A stretch of DNA of 64,000 nucleotides from Candidatus Bathyarchaeota archaeon (GTDB lineage Archaea > Thermoproteota > Bathyarchaeia > Bathyarchaeales > Bathycorpusculaceae), in NCBI GenBank assembly GCA_013388905.1, contig JACAEI010000010.1, positions 1 to 64,000 of the forward strand, given 5' to 3'. Within the stretch, counting starts at the first letter, position 1. Each line of letters begins with the position of its first letter. The translations under genes were made by a program, and so were the position numbers. Below the pieces are notes generated by a model, which was given only the letters and a program-made list of their open reading frames with translations, had not been told where the DNA came from and searched no databases. Positions 50,229-60,466 of this stretch are shown here, piece after piece.

Positions 50229-50984
50229 ATGAGGTGTTTCATAGTTCTGCCATGTTTTAACGAAGAAAAAAATGTTAAACTCCTCATACACTCAATAGAC
50301 CACGTGTTAAAAAACAAAATTCCCTACAAAATAATCGCAGTTAACGATGGAAGCCGCGACCTCACATGCAAAGTTCTCAAAGAGCTTTCAGCAGATTATC
50401 CTATCCGTGTAGTTGAACATTACATTAACATGGGTTTAGGCGCTGCTTTAAGAAGCGGTTTACTTGCAGCTACCGAAGAAGTTTTTGATGATGACGTTGT
50501 TATAACGATGGATTCAGATAACACGCACGACCCTAAGCACATTTTAGGAATGTTAGCCGCTTCGAAAAAAGCTGACATCGTTGTGGGTTCCCGTTACGTG
50601 GAAGGTGGGGCTCAGTTAAATGTGCCCTCGCATCGTGTAGTCCTAAGCAGATTCATCAATACTCTTGTTGGAAAACTGTTTAAATTACCCGTCAAGGACA
50701 CTACGAGTGGCTTCAGATGTTTTAGGGCTATATTGCTGAAGCGTCTATGTGCCCTGCTTAAAGGAAGCATTATCGATTCAAAAGGTTTTGAATCTTCGTT
50801 GGAATTGCTGTTTAAAGCGGTTCATTTAGGCGGTTTTCCTGTTGAAATTCCGATTCTTCTTGACTATGGAAAAAAAGAAGGCAAAAGCAAACTACGCATT
50901 TTTTCAACTATTCTCAACTATTTGGTTCTTCTGTTCAAGTTCAGACATCTGTTGCAGAAGAGTAATTCGCGAAATCTTTGTTAG
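50229..50984 (+). CDS. GT2 glycosyltransferase, Dpm1-like (dolichol-phosphate sugar synthase type)
   Basis: 251 residues. FIVLPCFNEEKNVKLLIHS (nucleotide site), AVNDGSRDLT, GLGAALRSGLL and MDSDNTHDP (DxD) give the GT-A fold of Dpm1/GT2. KDTTSGFRCFRA and DSKGFESSLELLFKA are typical of DPMS proteins that place a sugar on dolichyl phosphate. No C-terminal membrane helix, so a soluble form. It ends with a four-base overlap against the convergent subtilase gene. Confidence 0.88.
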   Translation: MRCFIVLPCFNEEKNVKLLIHSIDHVLKNKIPYKIIAVNDGSRDLTCKVLKELSADYPIRVVEHYINMGLGAALRSGLLAATEEVFDDDVVITMDSDNTHDPKHILGMLAASKKADIVVGSRYVEGGAQLNVPSHRVVLSRFINTLVGKLFKLPVKDTTSGFRCFRAILLKRLCALLKGSIIDSKGFESSLELLFKAVHLGGFPVEIPILLDYGKKEGKSKLRIFSTILNYLVLLFKFRHLLQKSNSRNLC

Positions 50985-52887
50985 GACGTTGCATATTCCA
51001 AGTGAACCTCGCTGCTCTCTGGGATTCCGTTCTGTTCTACGTCGTCTACCCAGTGAAACACATAACATTTTTCTGAATAGCTATTGAAATTCTTTGAAAC
51101 TATTTCCTTGAAATATATGCCGCTGGCCCATGTTCCTTTCCACGTAAAGCCATACATTATAACAATCAAGTTGGTCTTATCCGTTAAAACTTCTATCACA
51201 AACAAATCTTCATGCCCGGAATTTACTGAAGCTCTATTTAATGATGCGACAACCACATTGTTTTGAGTTATAAACGAGTAATGTGTATCATTTGCTGCAA
51301 ATTTCACAGAAGTAACTCCCACGGCTTCATAGTATCCAACAGTCTTTTGTGGGCATGGACCACCAAAAAAGACCACTGTGGCATTGTTTATCACTGACAT
51401 GTTTAGTTCTCCTGATTCAAGTATCGCATTATTGTTTGATGTGAAACCTTGCCTTTGAGGATTGGTTGTTAGCCCATAAACGACTCCTTCTGCCACGGCA
51501 TCATAAGCTGTTTCTGCCGCTGCAGTGCCTTCCTTTGGATTCTTATAGAAAAAGTAAACACTGTTCGAAGGAGCTTTGAGGACTTGACTACCGATAAGAG
51601 CGATTGACTGGCTGACTGCTTTACGAGCGTTTACTCTTCCATAACCATAAAAACATCGAATCCTACAGCACCCAAATCGTCTGCCGTGTATAAGAGTTGA
51701 CTGCGAACTTGCTCGTTGCTCATGGTAGGATACTGGCTTAACACAAGAGCTGCGACGCCCGCAACATGCGGACATGCCATTGAGGTTCCACTCATTGACA
51801 AGTAATAGTCCCATAAGTATGTCGAATATATGCTTGTGCCAGGCGCAGCTAAGTCCACCCAATCACCATAAGTGGTAAACGATGCGGGATTGTCGTTCTC
51901 ATTTGTCGCTGTAACTGCTACAACTTCGTCATAAGCCGCTGGATAATGCCTACTATTTGAAGCGCTGTTACCGGCTGCGGCAATCACTAAAGCGCCAATG
52001 TTTGTGGCGTATTTGATGGCGACATGTATCAGTTGACTTTCTTGGCTGCTGCCCCAACTACAACTTATTATGCGTGCTCCCTGATTCGCAGCGTGTATTA
52101 TTGCATTTGCAAGATCGTCACTATAGCCTATTCCATTATCCGCAAAGCCTTTTTCTGCAATAACTCTGACTTGTGCTAATCCAGCTATGCCCTTGCTATT
52201 GTTAAGCGTAGCAGCGATTATGCCTGCACAGTGGGTCCCATGTCCATGGTCGTCAGTGGGGTCTGAATCATCATTAACCCAGTCATATCCCAAAGCAACA
52301 TAGTTTGCCGCCAAATCTGAGTGATTATATATACCAGTATCAACAACAGCCACAAGAACTGAATAATCGCCTTTTTGCGCATCCCAGGCAATATTAGCCT
52401 CAATTTTTGCTGGACCCCACTGGTTAATCCACTCTGGATCGTTTACAGTGGCGTCTATGTAGAATTTCCAATTCGGCTCTACAAAATCTACGTTCTCGTT
52501 AAGCAGAATTGCTTTGAGAAATTTTGAAACTTTATTGGTTGGAATACTTACCACAAAACCTCGAATTGAGTCATTTAAAGAAATTTGGTTCGTTATAAAA
52601 CCTTTCTCTTTTGTGATTAATGAAGTAAATTCCAAGGGTTTCTCTCCGTGAAAGCCTACCACTAGTTCTACATGACTTCCGTTGTATGCAAACTCGAATG
52701 ATGACTCAGAAAGTTCACCAGAATTGTTCACGTTGAAAGGCCATTGTTTAAACCATAAGTGTTCTTCGCTTATCCCAAAAGATGATAGATTCAACAAATA
52801 GATCTCCTCCATCATTAGCGTTATCATTGCTAGAAGAAATGAGAAAATGATAGCTTTGGAGGAGGGGTTTTTCATTGACGTTCCCAC
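50981..52887 (-). pseudogene. Frameshifted exported subtilase (S8 serine protease) with archaeal C-terminal domain
   Basis: The first frame (52887-51631, 418 residues) has an N-terminal hydrophobic segment (AIIFSFLLAMITLM), a propeptide and the complete S8 triad: D183 (VVDTGIYNHSDL), H216 (DDHGHGTHCAG), N307 (AAAGNSAS) and S369 (SMSGTSMACPHVAG). It stops early after GFDVF. The other frame (about 51650-50981) continues FYGYGRVNARKAV, the normal end of the S8 domain, then about 200 residues including FGGPCPQKTVGYYE and MYGFTWKGTWASGIYFKE. The break is at A5 on the plus strand (51649-51653; T5 in the coding strand): one missing base, or a -1 slip on UUU. The restored length is about 630 residues. 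Confidence 0.8.
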
Positions 52888-52932
52888 TTTTTGGAGTTTT
52901 GTTGAACAGTTTTTTTGTTTTACATAGATACA

Positions 52933-52954
52933 ATATGTCTAAAATTAGACATAT
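52933..52954. promoter_or_regulatory. Perfect palindrome between subtilase and surface-protein genes
   Basis: Inverted repeat with ten-base arms ATATGTCTAA and TTAGACATAT around a two-base centre. It lies 46 bases before the subtilase ATG and 190 bases before the start of the 1146-residue exported-protein gene, in a divergent intergenic region. A likely operator for a dimeric regulator, controlling the protease, the exported protein, or both. Confidence 0.55.
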
Positions 52955-53144
52955 CTATAAGAATATGCTCGCACCGACTTATAAACTTTCCTTATTGTTG
53001 AACAATTTGAAACACATTGCTAAGTAATATGTTTTGTTTGATTCATTTTCAGTGTCATATTCTAATTCTGAATCAAAACCACTAAAAAGTTTTAATAAAC
53101 ATACCAACGTTTTCGTAAAATGAACCAAAAAGAGGAATGAAAAA

Positions 53145-56100
53145 ATGAAAAAAACAAGTTCGCTGATTAACAAAAAAACAATACTAACAATCACTTTGGC
53201 AATAGTTCTAACAGTTAGCATGTATGCGTCTTTGAATATTCTCAGCAACTTCGGTGCAACAGCAGCGTTATACTCTGAAACTGACTATAAAAGAATTAAC
53301 GGAGTGTTAGGAAATGACAGCTACATACTTTATCCTTACGAGGAAAAAAGCTCTGTTGTTGGCTTTTCTAAATACGGTGAGCTAATGAACCCCTATGTTC
53401 CAGCAGGACTAAACTACAGCGGACAAATTGATCCTTTTGCTAACACCTACGTAGCTAGAAAAGATTGGAACGAAGGCTGGGTAATAAACGTTACATACGT
53501 CCAAAATGGCCAATATCAGAACGTCTGGGCTTTCGCCCTCTATAGCGACACTCTGGTCAGCGGCACACCTCCAGATCTTGATTGGCAACATGTCTCGGGT
53601 GCTCTCAGCAGTCCTTATTGTGGAAGAAAAACAAACGCTTATGCAAGAAGCTACCCTATAGAGATAATTTATGACGGTCCAAGAAAAGCAGTCTATCGAC
53701 TCAAGACCGTAATATCTACAAACACGACACCGACCACTTTCGAAGATGACAAGATATTAGAACTTACGTTCCATGTTATCTATGAAAAAGACAAGAAATA
53801 TGTCCTTTGGATAAAGGACGTCAAAAGAGTCGACATAGGCAAAGGCATCGGAACTATGCAGGTTGAATTTAGCGAAAGAGGACAATGGGACATGGAGAGG
53901 TCTTCACATCCACGGGCTTATGCTTACTGGTACACCAATCGCACTACAGACTATGATAAACACATATTCTACAATGGCTCTTCCACTTATAGCCAAGCTC
54001 GCTATAATTATGAAGGTAATGCCCAAGTAGCTGGCTACGACGTCTGCCAAATTATAAGTAGCGGGCTTCCGTATGTAGGATGGGCTGCTTTCTGGCCAAA
54101 TACCACTGTTAATTATGTTGAGGCTTACGATGTTACGACAGTAGAAATGCGGTTGACTACCCTTTCAACTTGTAATGATAGATACACCGCCAGTCTATGG
54201 CCCAGCGATTACAAGGTAGCTTCACTTAGGAGATATGAACCATTGAATACGCCTACCGTATATCCACGTGGTGAAGGTCGATGGAGCAATGAACCAATGG
54301 TTTTTGTTAATGATCTCCTTAAAACAATGGGGACTCATTACAATTGGGTCTACAATAGCACGAGGGGAAGATGGGGCGTAGAATTCTTTTCCGCATACAA
54401 CCCTGGTTCTTCAGATGTCATTCGTATTGTTTACAAGTCTAAACGATATCTGCAGAACGACATGAGTCCATCACCACATGAGCCGGGCACGCCATACGTG
54501 ATTGGTGAATGGTCCTTTGATTTGACATGGGCTAACATAACACGATCAACAAATCAATTCCGTTGCGTTACGGCTTATGGTGTAACAGATTATCATGATG
54601 CTGATGATGCAGACAGACAAGGTTACAATAGACTTGACAGAGAAATTGTATTTCAGCTCGACGAAGTCTTTAATCCATGGGATCTCAACCAAGCAGTACA
54701 TAAACAAGAAAATGATTGGGTTTATAAGACAACTTTGACAAGTTCAGCCAACTATGTCACATTATCTAGCGGTCTAGGCGATAGAATATGGCAGGACAAA
54801 ACCACAGGCACATGGTATACATACAAATTGCAGACTGGAGACAACGCCACTGCTACATGGGTAAACGCCTTTGAAGATGGAGACAGCTACACCGCTCATA
54901 GCAAGAATTGGGCGCTAAAGCTATACGCCTATAATGATAGTGATGCGAACACTGATTATGCTCGTATAAGGATTACTCCTGAAGGCTTTGGACAAAACGG
55001 CACTTACATGTTCGGCAACCTTACAGAAGTAAGCTTCTGGTACAAGAAAATAGCAGGAAACAGTAGCTATTATGGGCCACACCTTTTCATAAAGTTGTCT
55101 AATGGCTCAGCAACCAGTTGGGTAAACATTCAAATGTACAATAACCCAGTGCATTCTCCATCTGGATGGGTGAAAGTAGACCTTGCAAACATTGACACTT
55201 ACACTGATCAATCTTCAGCAGACGAGGCTTTCTGGTATGATTCAGACAGTTGGACAAAGAGTGCCAGTGGACCAATGGCTGGTGTCCCTTCAGGCGCTGG
55301 AACTGCGAAGCATTCGTTTGACTTTTATAGAAACAAGTTGGCAAGCTACTACGTTACTGACATAGTAGTGGAACTCGGTTATAATATTCCTGCTGGACAA
55401 GCGAAAACCTATTTGATTGACGACATCGATGTTGGCTATCTGACTGGAGCAGGCTGCATACGCCACGAACGTGTATATAACATGGAAGAAGACAAACTTA
55501 TACCATCTGACTGGGACAAATATTGCAGTTTTAGCGAAAAAGTCCTTGTAAACGGAACTTTATGGAACAGATATAGCTATCACATCATTGATCCATCATA
55601 TTCTGCCACAGCCTATCGTCCATACTACACGATAAACTTTGAAATAGGCAAAATATGGTTCTGGCATTATGTAGAAGGAACCGGATACACCAACTGGACT
55701 CTCTCAGCAGGAACCACAATAAAAGTTCTCTACTCAACAATTGAGTTTTGCACTAATGGACGCTATGAATGGAACGTTGTAGGCACTCCTTCCGCCGCTG
55801 TAGACTCTGCGGGCGCATCGATGGTTTCATCTTCATTTGAAGAATGGAAGAACATAGAAGTCTACAAAGCAGCATTAGAAATAAAGGACTCATCATGGGG
55901 ACCATACGTTCCATACCTGATAAGAGAGCAAGGAGTAGCCAATAGATCAAGATCACAGTATCGCGATGTCACAAATAGACTACACTTAAAAGACGATTGG
56001 TGTTCAACTCTGCCAATTTCACGCAGTAACATTATCGTTGTAGGTGGACCTGCTGCAAACGGGTTAGCTGAATACTTTAATGACTACACAGACGCGTTTC

Positions 56101-56585
56101 TAGTTAAGTCAGATGTATCAACAAGCGACTTGACTGGCAACGGAATCTATGGACCAGGATGCTGGAACAAGACCCGTGCTTACTATGGTGGGGCTTCTGG
56201 CGCAGGAGGATACGCAATAATATCCACCTACAAAGACCTAAACGGCACAATTGGATTCCTAGTCTGGGGCTACAACGGAGATGACACATACTACGCAAGT
56301 TATGCACTAAGACACGGATTGATTGCCTACATACAGTATTTGCAGCCTGGGGTTACAACGCTAATTCTCAAAATAACCTATTCAACACACCCGCCAACTA
56401 TAACCATCGTTGAATGCTTGGGAGTATTCACAGAATGCACAGGCTTCGGTCAATACGCATATCTAGGCGAAGGCGGTGCAACATACGTAAGAACAACATA
56501 TGTCCTGCCACTTGCAAGAAGGCTCTTCATTGAACACAAACTGATGTCATTCACTTGGCCAACATACATCCACGCTGACCCATAA
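53145..56585 (+). CDS. Large exported surface protein with jelly-roll/carbohydrate-binding-like domains (1146 residues)
   Basis: Signal peptide MKKTSSLINKKTILTITLAI (N-terminus) then a Tyr/Trp/Asn/Thr-rich extracellular protein with many sequons. Residues about 620-770 form a jelly-roll-like domain (FEDGDSYTAHSKNWALKLYAY, TEVSFWYKKIAGN, DDIDVGYLTGAG). No C-terminal membrane helix is visible: it ends IHADP, unlike many archaeal surface proteins, so it may be held by another route or released. Ribosome binding is by AGAGGAATG. It could be an S-layer component or a secreted carbohydrate-active protein; no catalytic motif identified. Confidence 0.75.
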   Translation: MKKTSSLINKKTILTITLAIVLTVSMYASLNILSNFGATAALYSETDYKRINGVLGNDSYILYPYEEKSSVVGFSKYGELMNPYVPAGLNYSGQIDPFANTYVARKDWNEGWVINVTYVQNGQYQNVWAFALYSDTLVSGTPPDLDWQHVSGALSSPYCGRKTNAYARSYPIEIIYDGPRKAVYRLKTVISTNTTPTTFEDDKILELTFHVIYEKDKKYVLWIKDVKRVDIGKGIGTMQVEFSERGQWDMERSSHPRAYAYWYTNRTTDYDKHIFYNGSSTYSQARYNYEGNAQVAGYDVCQIISSGLPYVGWAAFWPNTTVNYVEAYDVTTVEMRLTTLSTCNDRYTASLWPSDYKVASLRRYEPLNTPTVYPRGEGRWSNEPMVFVNDLLKTMGTHYNWVYNSTRGRWGVEFFSAYNPGSSDVIRIVYKSKRYLQNDMSPSPHEPGTPYVIGEWSFDLTWANITRSTNQFRCVTAYGVTDYHDADDADRQGYNRLDREIVFQLDEVFNPWDLNQAVHKQENDWVYKTTLTSSANYVTLSSGLGDRIWQDKTTGTWYTYKLQTGDNATATWVNAFEDGDSYTAHSKNWALKLYAYNDSDANTDYARIRITPEGFGQNGTYMFGNLTEVSFWYKKIAGNSSYYGPHLFIKLSNGSATSWVNIQMYNNPVHSPSGWVKVDLANIDTYTDQSSADEAFWYDSDSWTKSASGPMAGVPSGAGTAKHSFDFYRNKLASYYVTDIVVELGYNIPAGQAKTYLIDDIDVGYLTGAGCIRHERVYNMEEDKLIPSDWDKYCSFSEKVLVNGTLWNRYSYHIIDPSYSATAYRPYYTINFEIGKIWFWHYVEGTGYTNWTLSAGTTIKVLYSTIEFCTNGRYEWNVVGTPSAAVDSAGASMVSSSFEEWKNIEVYKAALEIKDSSWGPYVPYLIREQGVANRSRSQYRDVTNRLHLKDDWCSTLPISRSNIIVVGGPAANGLAEYFNDYTDAFLVKSDVSTSDLTGNGIYGPGCWNKTRAYYGGASGAGGYAIISTYKDLNGTIGFLVWGYNGDDTYYASYALRHGLIAYIQYLQPGVTTLILKITYSTHPPTITIVECLGVFTECTGFGQYAYLGEGGATYVRTTYVLPLARRLFIEHKLMSFTWPTYIHADP

Positions 56586-56638
56586 TCAACTAAACTTTCC
56601 ATTTTTCTTTCCCTCATTTCTTTAAGAAAAAGAATTTA

Positions 56639-57937
56639 CTAGTCCACATTTTTATTAAGAACTTCAGAAGCAAATTTCGCTATTGCTTCCAAATCTGTTG
56701 CTGCAACTTTTTTCCATTCAAACTTTTTCGCATAATCTCTAGAAATTTCGCAGAGATTTCCATTGGTAGTGTTTAGCAATTCCAAAACTTCGCAAGTTAT
56801 TCTGTCAATATCTCCAACTGGTACAAGAAATACATTTTTGCAAGAGCCAAAAGTTTCTCTTAGAGCTGGAATATCGTAAGCTACAACAGGTAAGCCGCAA
56901 GCTAATGCTTCAGCCACTGCTATTCCCCAACCTTCAAAAAGGCTTGGGAAGATGAAGACTTTGCTCGATTTTAACAAACTATACAGCTTAATGTCACTGC
57001 ATCGCCCATAGATCAGAATGTTGTCTTCTAATTCGTCTTTAGCAATCATTTTCTTCAATGAATCGAGTTCTAATCCGCTTCCAATAATTAGAAGTTTAAC
57101 GTTTTCCTTATTTTTAACAACTTTTTTCCATGCCTCTACTAAATTGAAGATTCCTTTTTCTTTCGAGATTCTGCCTGCAAAGACTCCATCAAAAATCTTT
57201 TCATATCTATAAGGTTTTATTCCGCTAATGAAATCGAAATTAATGGCGTTGCCGCTGACAAAAATTTTACTTTTAGAGATGCCGTTATCTCTGAGGGCTT
57301 TTGCGGTAAAGTTTGAAACTGCAACTATCGCATTGGTTTTCTTTAAGAGAGAAAGTGTAATGTAAAATGCTAGGGTTTTGGCAAGTGAGACACTTCTAGT
57401 GTAGTCTATGTTTCGATAACTGCAGTAAAGAGAATCCTTCGCTCCAATTTTCGCTGAGGGTATGTCAATGTGATGAACAATTATGCCTACAGGTTTGTGG
57501 GAAATTAAACCAACAAAGTAGCCTAATATGAGATTCGGCAAAGTATTATTCGTAACAAAAATTACATGAGGGTTCTCAATTTGAAGAATGCTTAAGCTTT
57601 TAAAAAGTGCTCTGAAAATCCAAAATCCCCACTCAAGATACGTGCTCAGCCATCCTTTCCCATGAAAACTCCAAGGAAGCGAATATTTTTTACACTTATA
57701 TTTTGGTGCGTCTAGAAGACTTGGAGAAGATTCCAAAACAGCTATCTTTACGTTGTCTTGCTCGCAGAAAACCTTGAGAGTTTCAACGAATCTTTTTTCG
57801 GCACCGCCCATTGCTGTTACATGAGTTGACGGATGAAAGAAGAGTGCGAAGATTCTGAGAGGAAAAGATGTCCTTGTTTCTTGTTTTTCGGTTGTTTCGT
57901 AACATATTGTTTTCTGTGTGTTTTCAACAATTTTCAT
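56639..57937 (-). CDS. GT4 family glycosyltransferase
   Basis: 432 residues, GT-B fold. The N-terminal half starts with GGAEKRFVETLKVF and the C-terminal half has the nucleotide-sugar site GRISKEKGIFNLVEAW, LLIIGSGLELDSLKKM, SDIKLYSLLKSSKVFIFPSLFEGWGIAVAEALACGLPVVAYDIPALRET (EX7E motif). An N-terminal cluster of Lys/Thr/Glu before RIFALFFHP is longer than usual. It is adjacent to another GT4 gene (seven-base gap), so they probably build the same glycan. Confidence 0.9.
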   Translation of the reverse strand: MKIVENTQKTICYETTEKQETRTSFPLRIFALFFHPSTHVTAMGGAEKRFVETLKVFCEQDNVKIAVLESSPSLLDAPKYKCKKYSLPWSFHGKGWLSTYLEWGFWIFRALFKSLSILQIENPHVIFVTNNTLPNLILGYFVGLISHKPVGIIVHHIDIPSAKIGAKDSLYCSYRNIDYTRSVSLAKTLAFYITLSLLKKTNAIVAVSNFTAKALRDNGISKSKIFVSGNAINFDFISGIKPYRYEKIFDGVFAGRISKEKGIFNLVEAWKKVVKNKENVKLLIIGSGLELDSLKKMIAKDELEDNILIYGRCSDIKLYSLLKSSKVFIFPSLFEGWGIAVAEALACGLPVVAYDIPALRETFGSCKNVFLVPVGDIDRITCEVLELLNTTNGNLCEISRDYAKKFEWKKVAATDLEAIAKFASEVLNKNVD

Positions 57938-57944
57938 TCCCGCA

Positions 57945-59147
57945 TCATCTTATTCTTTGTATGTTTTCTTCCAAAATTTTCAAATGTTTTTCGCACGAGA
58001 AGTTTTCTTCAACAAACCTTCTTGTTTTCAAGGAGACATTTTTTTCCTTCAAGTCAACAGCCTTTAGAATTTTTTCAGCAAAGTCCTTCATATGGTATGG
58101 ATTGGCTCTGAAGCCTGTTTCTCCATCAATAACGGTTTCACATGGACCTCCCCCATCATTCCAGACAACAGAGGGTGTTCCACATGCCATCGCTTCAACT
58201 GGGCCTAATCCAAAATCTTCTCGCGGAACTGAGTAGACATACACATCCGCAGCGTTGTAAAGCCTCACAAGTTCTTTTTGAGATTGAAACCCTAAAAATT
58301 TCACATTTTTCTTTATTTCCAATTTTTTAGCAATTTTCAAAAGTTTCCGTATGTATTTGTTGTTTTCTTTTGAAATCTCGCCTGTTATGGCTAAAGTTGC
58401 TGATGGGATTTCCTTTACAATGTGGCTCATTATTTCCAGAAGCCATTCCCAGTGCTTCACAGCCACAATTCTTCCGGTTGAGAGAATTAGGGGCCATCCA
58501 AAATCTTTGCGTGATTCTTTAGAGATTTTCTGTTCTAGAATTCTAAATGTTTCTATGTCGACTGGTGGATAACAAACTTTTGCAGTTATTCCGTAAATGG
58601 CTTGTATGCGTTTAGCTGTGAAGTAACTGTTTGCGAGAACAACATCTGAATTTACAACACTATAATAATCCATCTCTTTTAAAAAAGGACCAGCAACTTT
58701 GCTCAGTCTAAAAATTACTTCACGAACATCATTAAATCTCCATAGTGCTCTCTCTTTACTATTTAGGTAGAGAAATCTTGGAGGCGAATGAATGTAACTC
58801 AGATACTTTTTGCCTCTAAATTTTTTATTTAAATAACCAATCCATGGGGCAGGACCATAGCCATGACAGATTAAAACGTCTTCTTCACTAAAAGCTTGTA
58901 AAACTAGGGGAGCCAAAGGCACAGATAATATAATTCGTATTGCTGGGCTATTTGGAACAAAAGAAGTGAAAAAGCTTTTTGTGTAGCAGTGAGGGTTGCT
59001 TGATTCCTTGCGTAGATTTTTATCCACATAAGCGAAAAAACATTCAGCGTTGTAGCCTTTTTGGTGGAACAGTTCGACTTGTTTTAGAATTACTCTTTCG
59101 GCTCCTCCTAACTCTTTTAGGTGACTATAAAGTATTGCGATTTTCAA
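57945..59147 (-). CDS. GT4 family glycosyltransferase (mannosyltransferase-like)
   Basis: 400 residues. KIAILYSHLKELGGAERVILKQ, LICHGYGPAPWIGYLNKKFRGKKYLSYIHSPPRFLY, RIVAVKHWEWLLEIMSHI, LVRLYNAADVYVYSVPREDFGLGPVEAMACGTPSVVWNDGGGPCETVIDGETGFRA (EX7E site) give a classic GT4. Family members often transfer mannose from GDP-mannose. TTG 59147 has AAAAGGATG upstream. It is the first of the two-gene minus-strand pair. Confidence 0.9.
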   Translation of the reverse strand: MKIAILYSHLKELGGAERVILKQVELFHQKGYNAECFFAYVDKNLRKESSNPHCYTKSFFTSFVPNSPAIRIILSVPLAPLVLQAFSEEDVLICHGYGPAPWIGYLNKKFRGKKYLSYIHSPPRFLYLNSKERALWRFNDVREVIFRLSKVAGPFLKEMDYYSVVNSDVVLANSYFTAKRIQAIYGITAKVCYPPVDIETFRILEQKISKESRKDFGWPLILSTGRIVAVKHWEWLLEIMSHIVKEIPSATLAITGEISKENNKYIRKLLKIAKKLEIKKNVKFLGFQSQKELVRLYNAADVYVYSVPREDFGLGPVEAMACGTPSVVWNDGGGPCETVIDGETGFRANPYHMKDFAEKILKAVDLKEKNVSLKTRRFVEENFSCEKHLKILEENIQRIR

Positions 59148-59371
59148 GGATTTTACATCCTTTTTGTTATTTTAGACTTGAAGCTTCGGATTCTCCATTT
59201 TATTTTGCCATGTTTGTGTTTGTTTCGGCTTTGTGTGGAGGAGTGTCTTTAAAGAATTATTAAAAAGTTTTTAGGGGTTCAGATTCTGAACAAAACATGC
59301 ATTAGAATTCCAATAGACTTTTCTACTTCCCCGTAATTTACTACAGCAATCAATGTGAGGACAAGTAAAAT

Positions 59372-60466
59372 ATGAATGAAGCATCCGGTGGGACTACCCC
59401 CGAGGCTCCTATAGTTCAAACCGATTTCGAACGAATAAGCACGCTCGTCTCCGCAGAGTTTCAACTAGAAGAAGCTTTAATGGAGCATAACATTCCCACA
59501 TACTATTTGAAGCAACCGCAAGAAACAAAACAAGCTTTTCTCAGGTTGCTGAAAAATCTGGAAGCAACGAATTTGATGCCTATTCTGCGTAGGCAAAATA
59601 AGCGAGTCGTTTTAAAAGTTATTCCAAAGCCTCCGATAAAAAAAAGTAACGTAATCATAAATTGGATATTGTTTTTCGCTACAATAGCAACAACGTTCCT
59701 AACAGGGTACATTCTTTCAGGAGAAATAATTGACCCGCTGATTGGAGGAGCAACCTTCACTATTTCTTTGCTTATGATACTTGGTCTCCACGAGCTTGGC
59801 CATAAAATAACTGCAAACAAAAAGGGAGTGGAAGCGACTCCTCCATACTTTATTCCAGGTCCTCCACCAGTAGGTTATTTTTTTGGAATAGGAACTTTCG
59901 GAGCCGTGATAATGCAGAAATCTTTACCGCCTAACAAAGATGCGCTATTTGACATAGGGTCTAGTGGCCCAGTTATGAGTTTCATATTGGCTGCAGTGTT
60001 TGCTACTGTCGGTTTTGCTTTTTCTCCTATAATATATAGTCCTGAACAATTACCTACTTTACCATCCCCATTGCTGTTTTCGCTAATAGCTATGGCACTT
60101 GTTAGAGTCCCTGCTCCTCCTCCTGGTCAGTACACATACATACAATTACATCCTGTTGCCTTTGCTGGTTGGGTTGGTATGCTGGTTACAATGCTTAATC
60201 TATTGCCTGCTGCCATGCTCGATGGTGGTCACGTGGCTCGCTCGATCGCAACTGAGAGGATGGCGAGCATCTTGACCTTTCTATCAGTCTTGTTATTGAT
60301 TGTTGAAGGCTTTTGGCCTATGGCTTTTTTTGTAATTTTTATTTCAATGTATAAGCATCCAGGCCCGTTAGATGATATCTCTGGTTTGTCAGTAAGAAGA
60401 AAGGCGTTCATATTCCTTCTAATAGGCATTTTCATCTTGTGTTCATTCATACCACTACAGCGTTGA
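59372..60466 (+). CDS. Site-2 protease (M50 family)
   Basis: 364 residues. A cytoplasmic N-terminal domain (about 1-90) precedes six hydrophobic segments. Catalytic HExxH at H140-E141-x-x-H144 (LHELGHKITANKKG) and the third ligand in N276-L-L-P-A-A-M-L-D284-G-G. VEATPPYFIPGPPPVGYFFGIGTFGAVI is the conserved loop between them. It cuts transmembrane helices, commonly to release a transcription factor or clear signal peptides. The ATG at 59372 has GAGG 12 bases upstream. Confidence 0.92.
   Translation: MNEASGGTTPEAPIVQTDFERISTLVSAEFQLEEALMEHNIPTYYLKQPQETKQAFLRLLKNLEATNLMPILRRQNKRVVLKVIPKPPIKKSNVIINWILFFATIATTFLTGYILSGEIIDPLIGGATFTISLLMILGLHELGHKITANKKGVEATPPYFIPGPPPVGYFFGIGTFGAVIMQKSLPPNKDALFDIGSSGPVMSFILAAVFATVGFAFSPIIYSPEQLPTLPSPLLFSLIAMALVRVPAPPPGQYTYIQLHPVAFAGWVGMLVTMLNLLPAAMLDGGHVARSIATERMASILTFLSVLLLIVEGFWPMAFFVIFISMYKHPGPLDDISGLSVRRKAFIFLLIGIFILCSFIPLQR

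Noticed and set aside
59277-59291. Palindrome GTTCAGA/TCTGAAC as a firm operator
   Set aside because: Seven-base arms occur by chance at this window size; mentioned only as a possible relative of the pilin palindrome.
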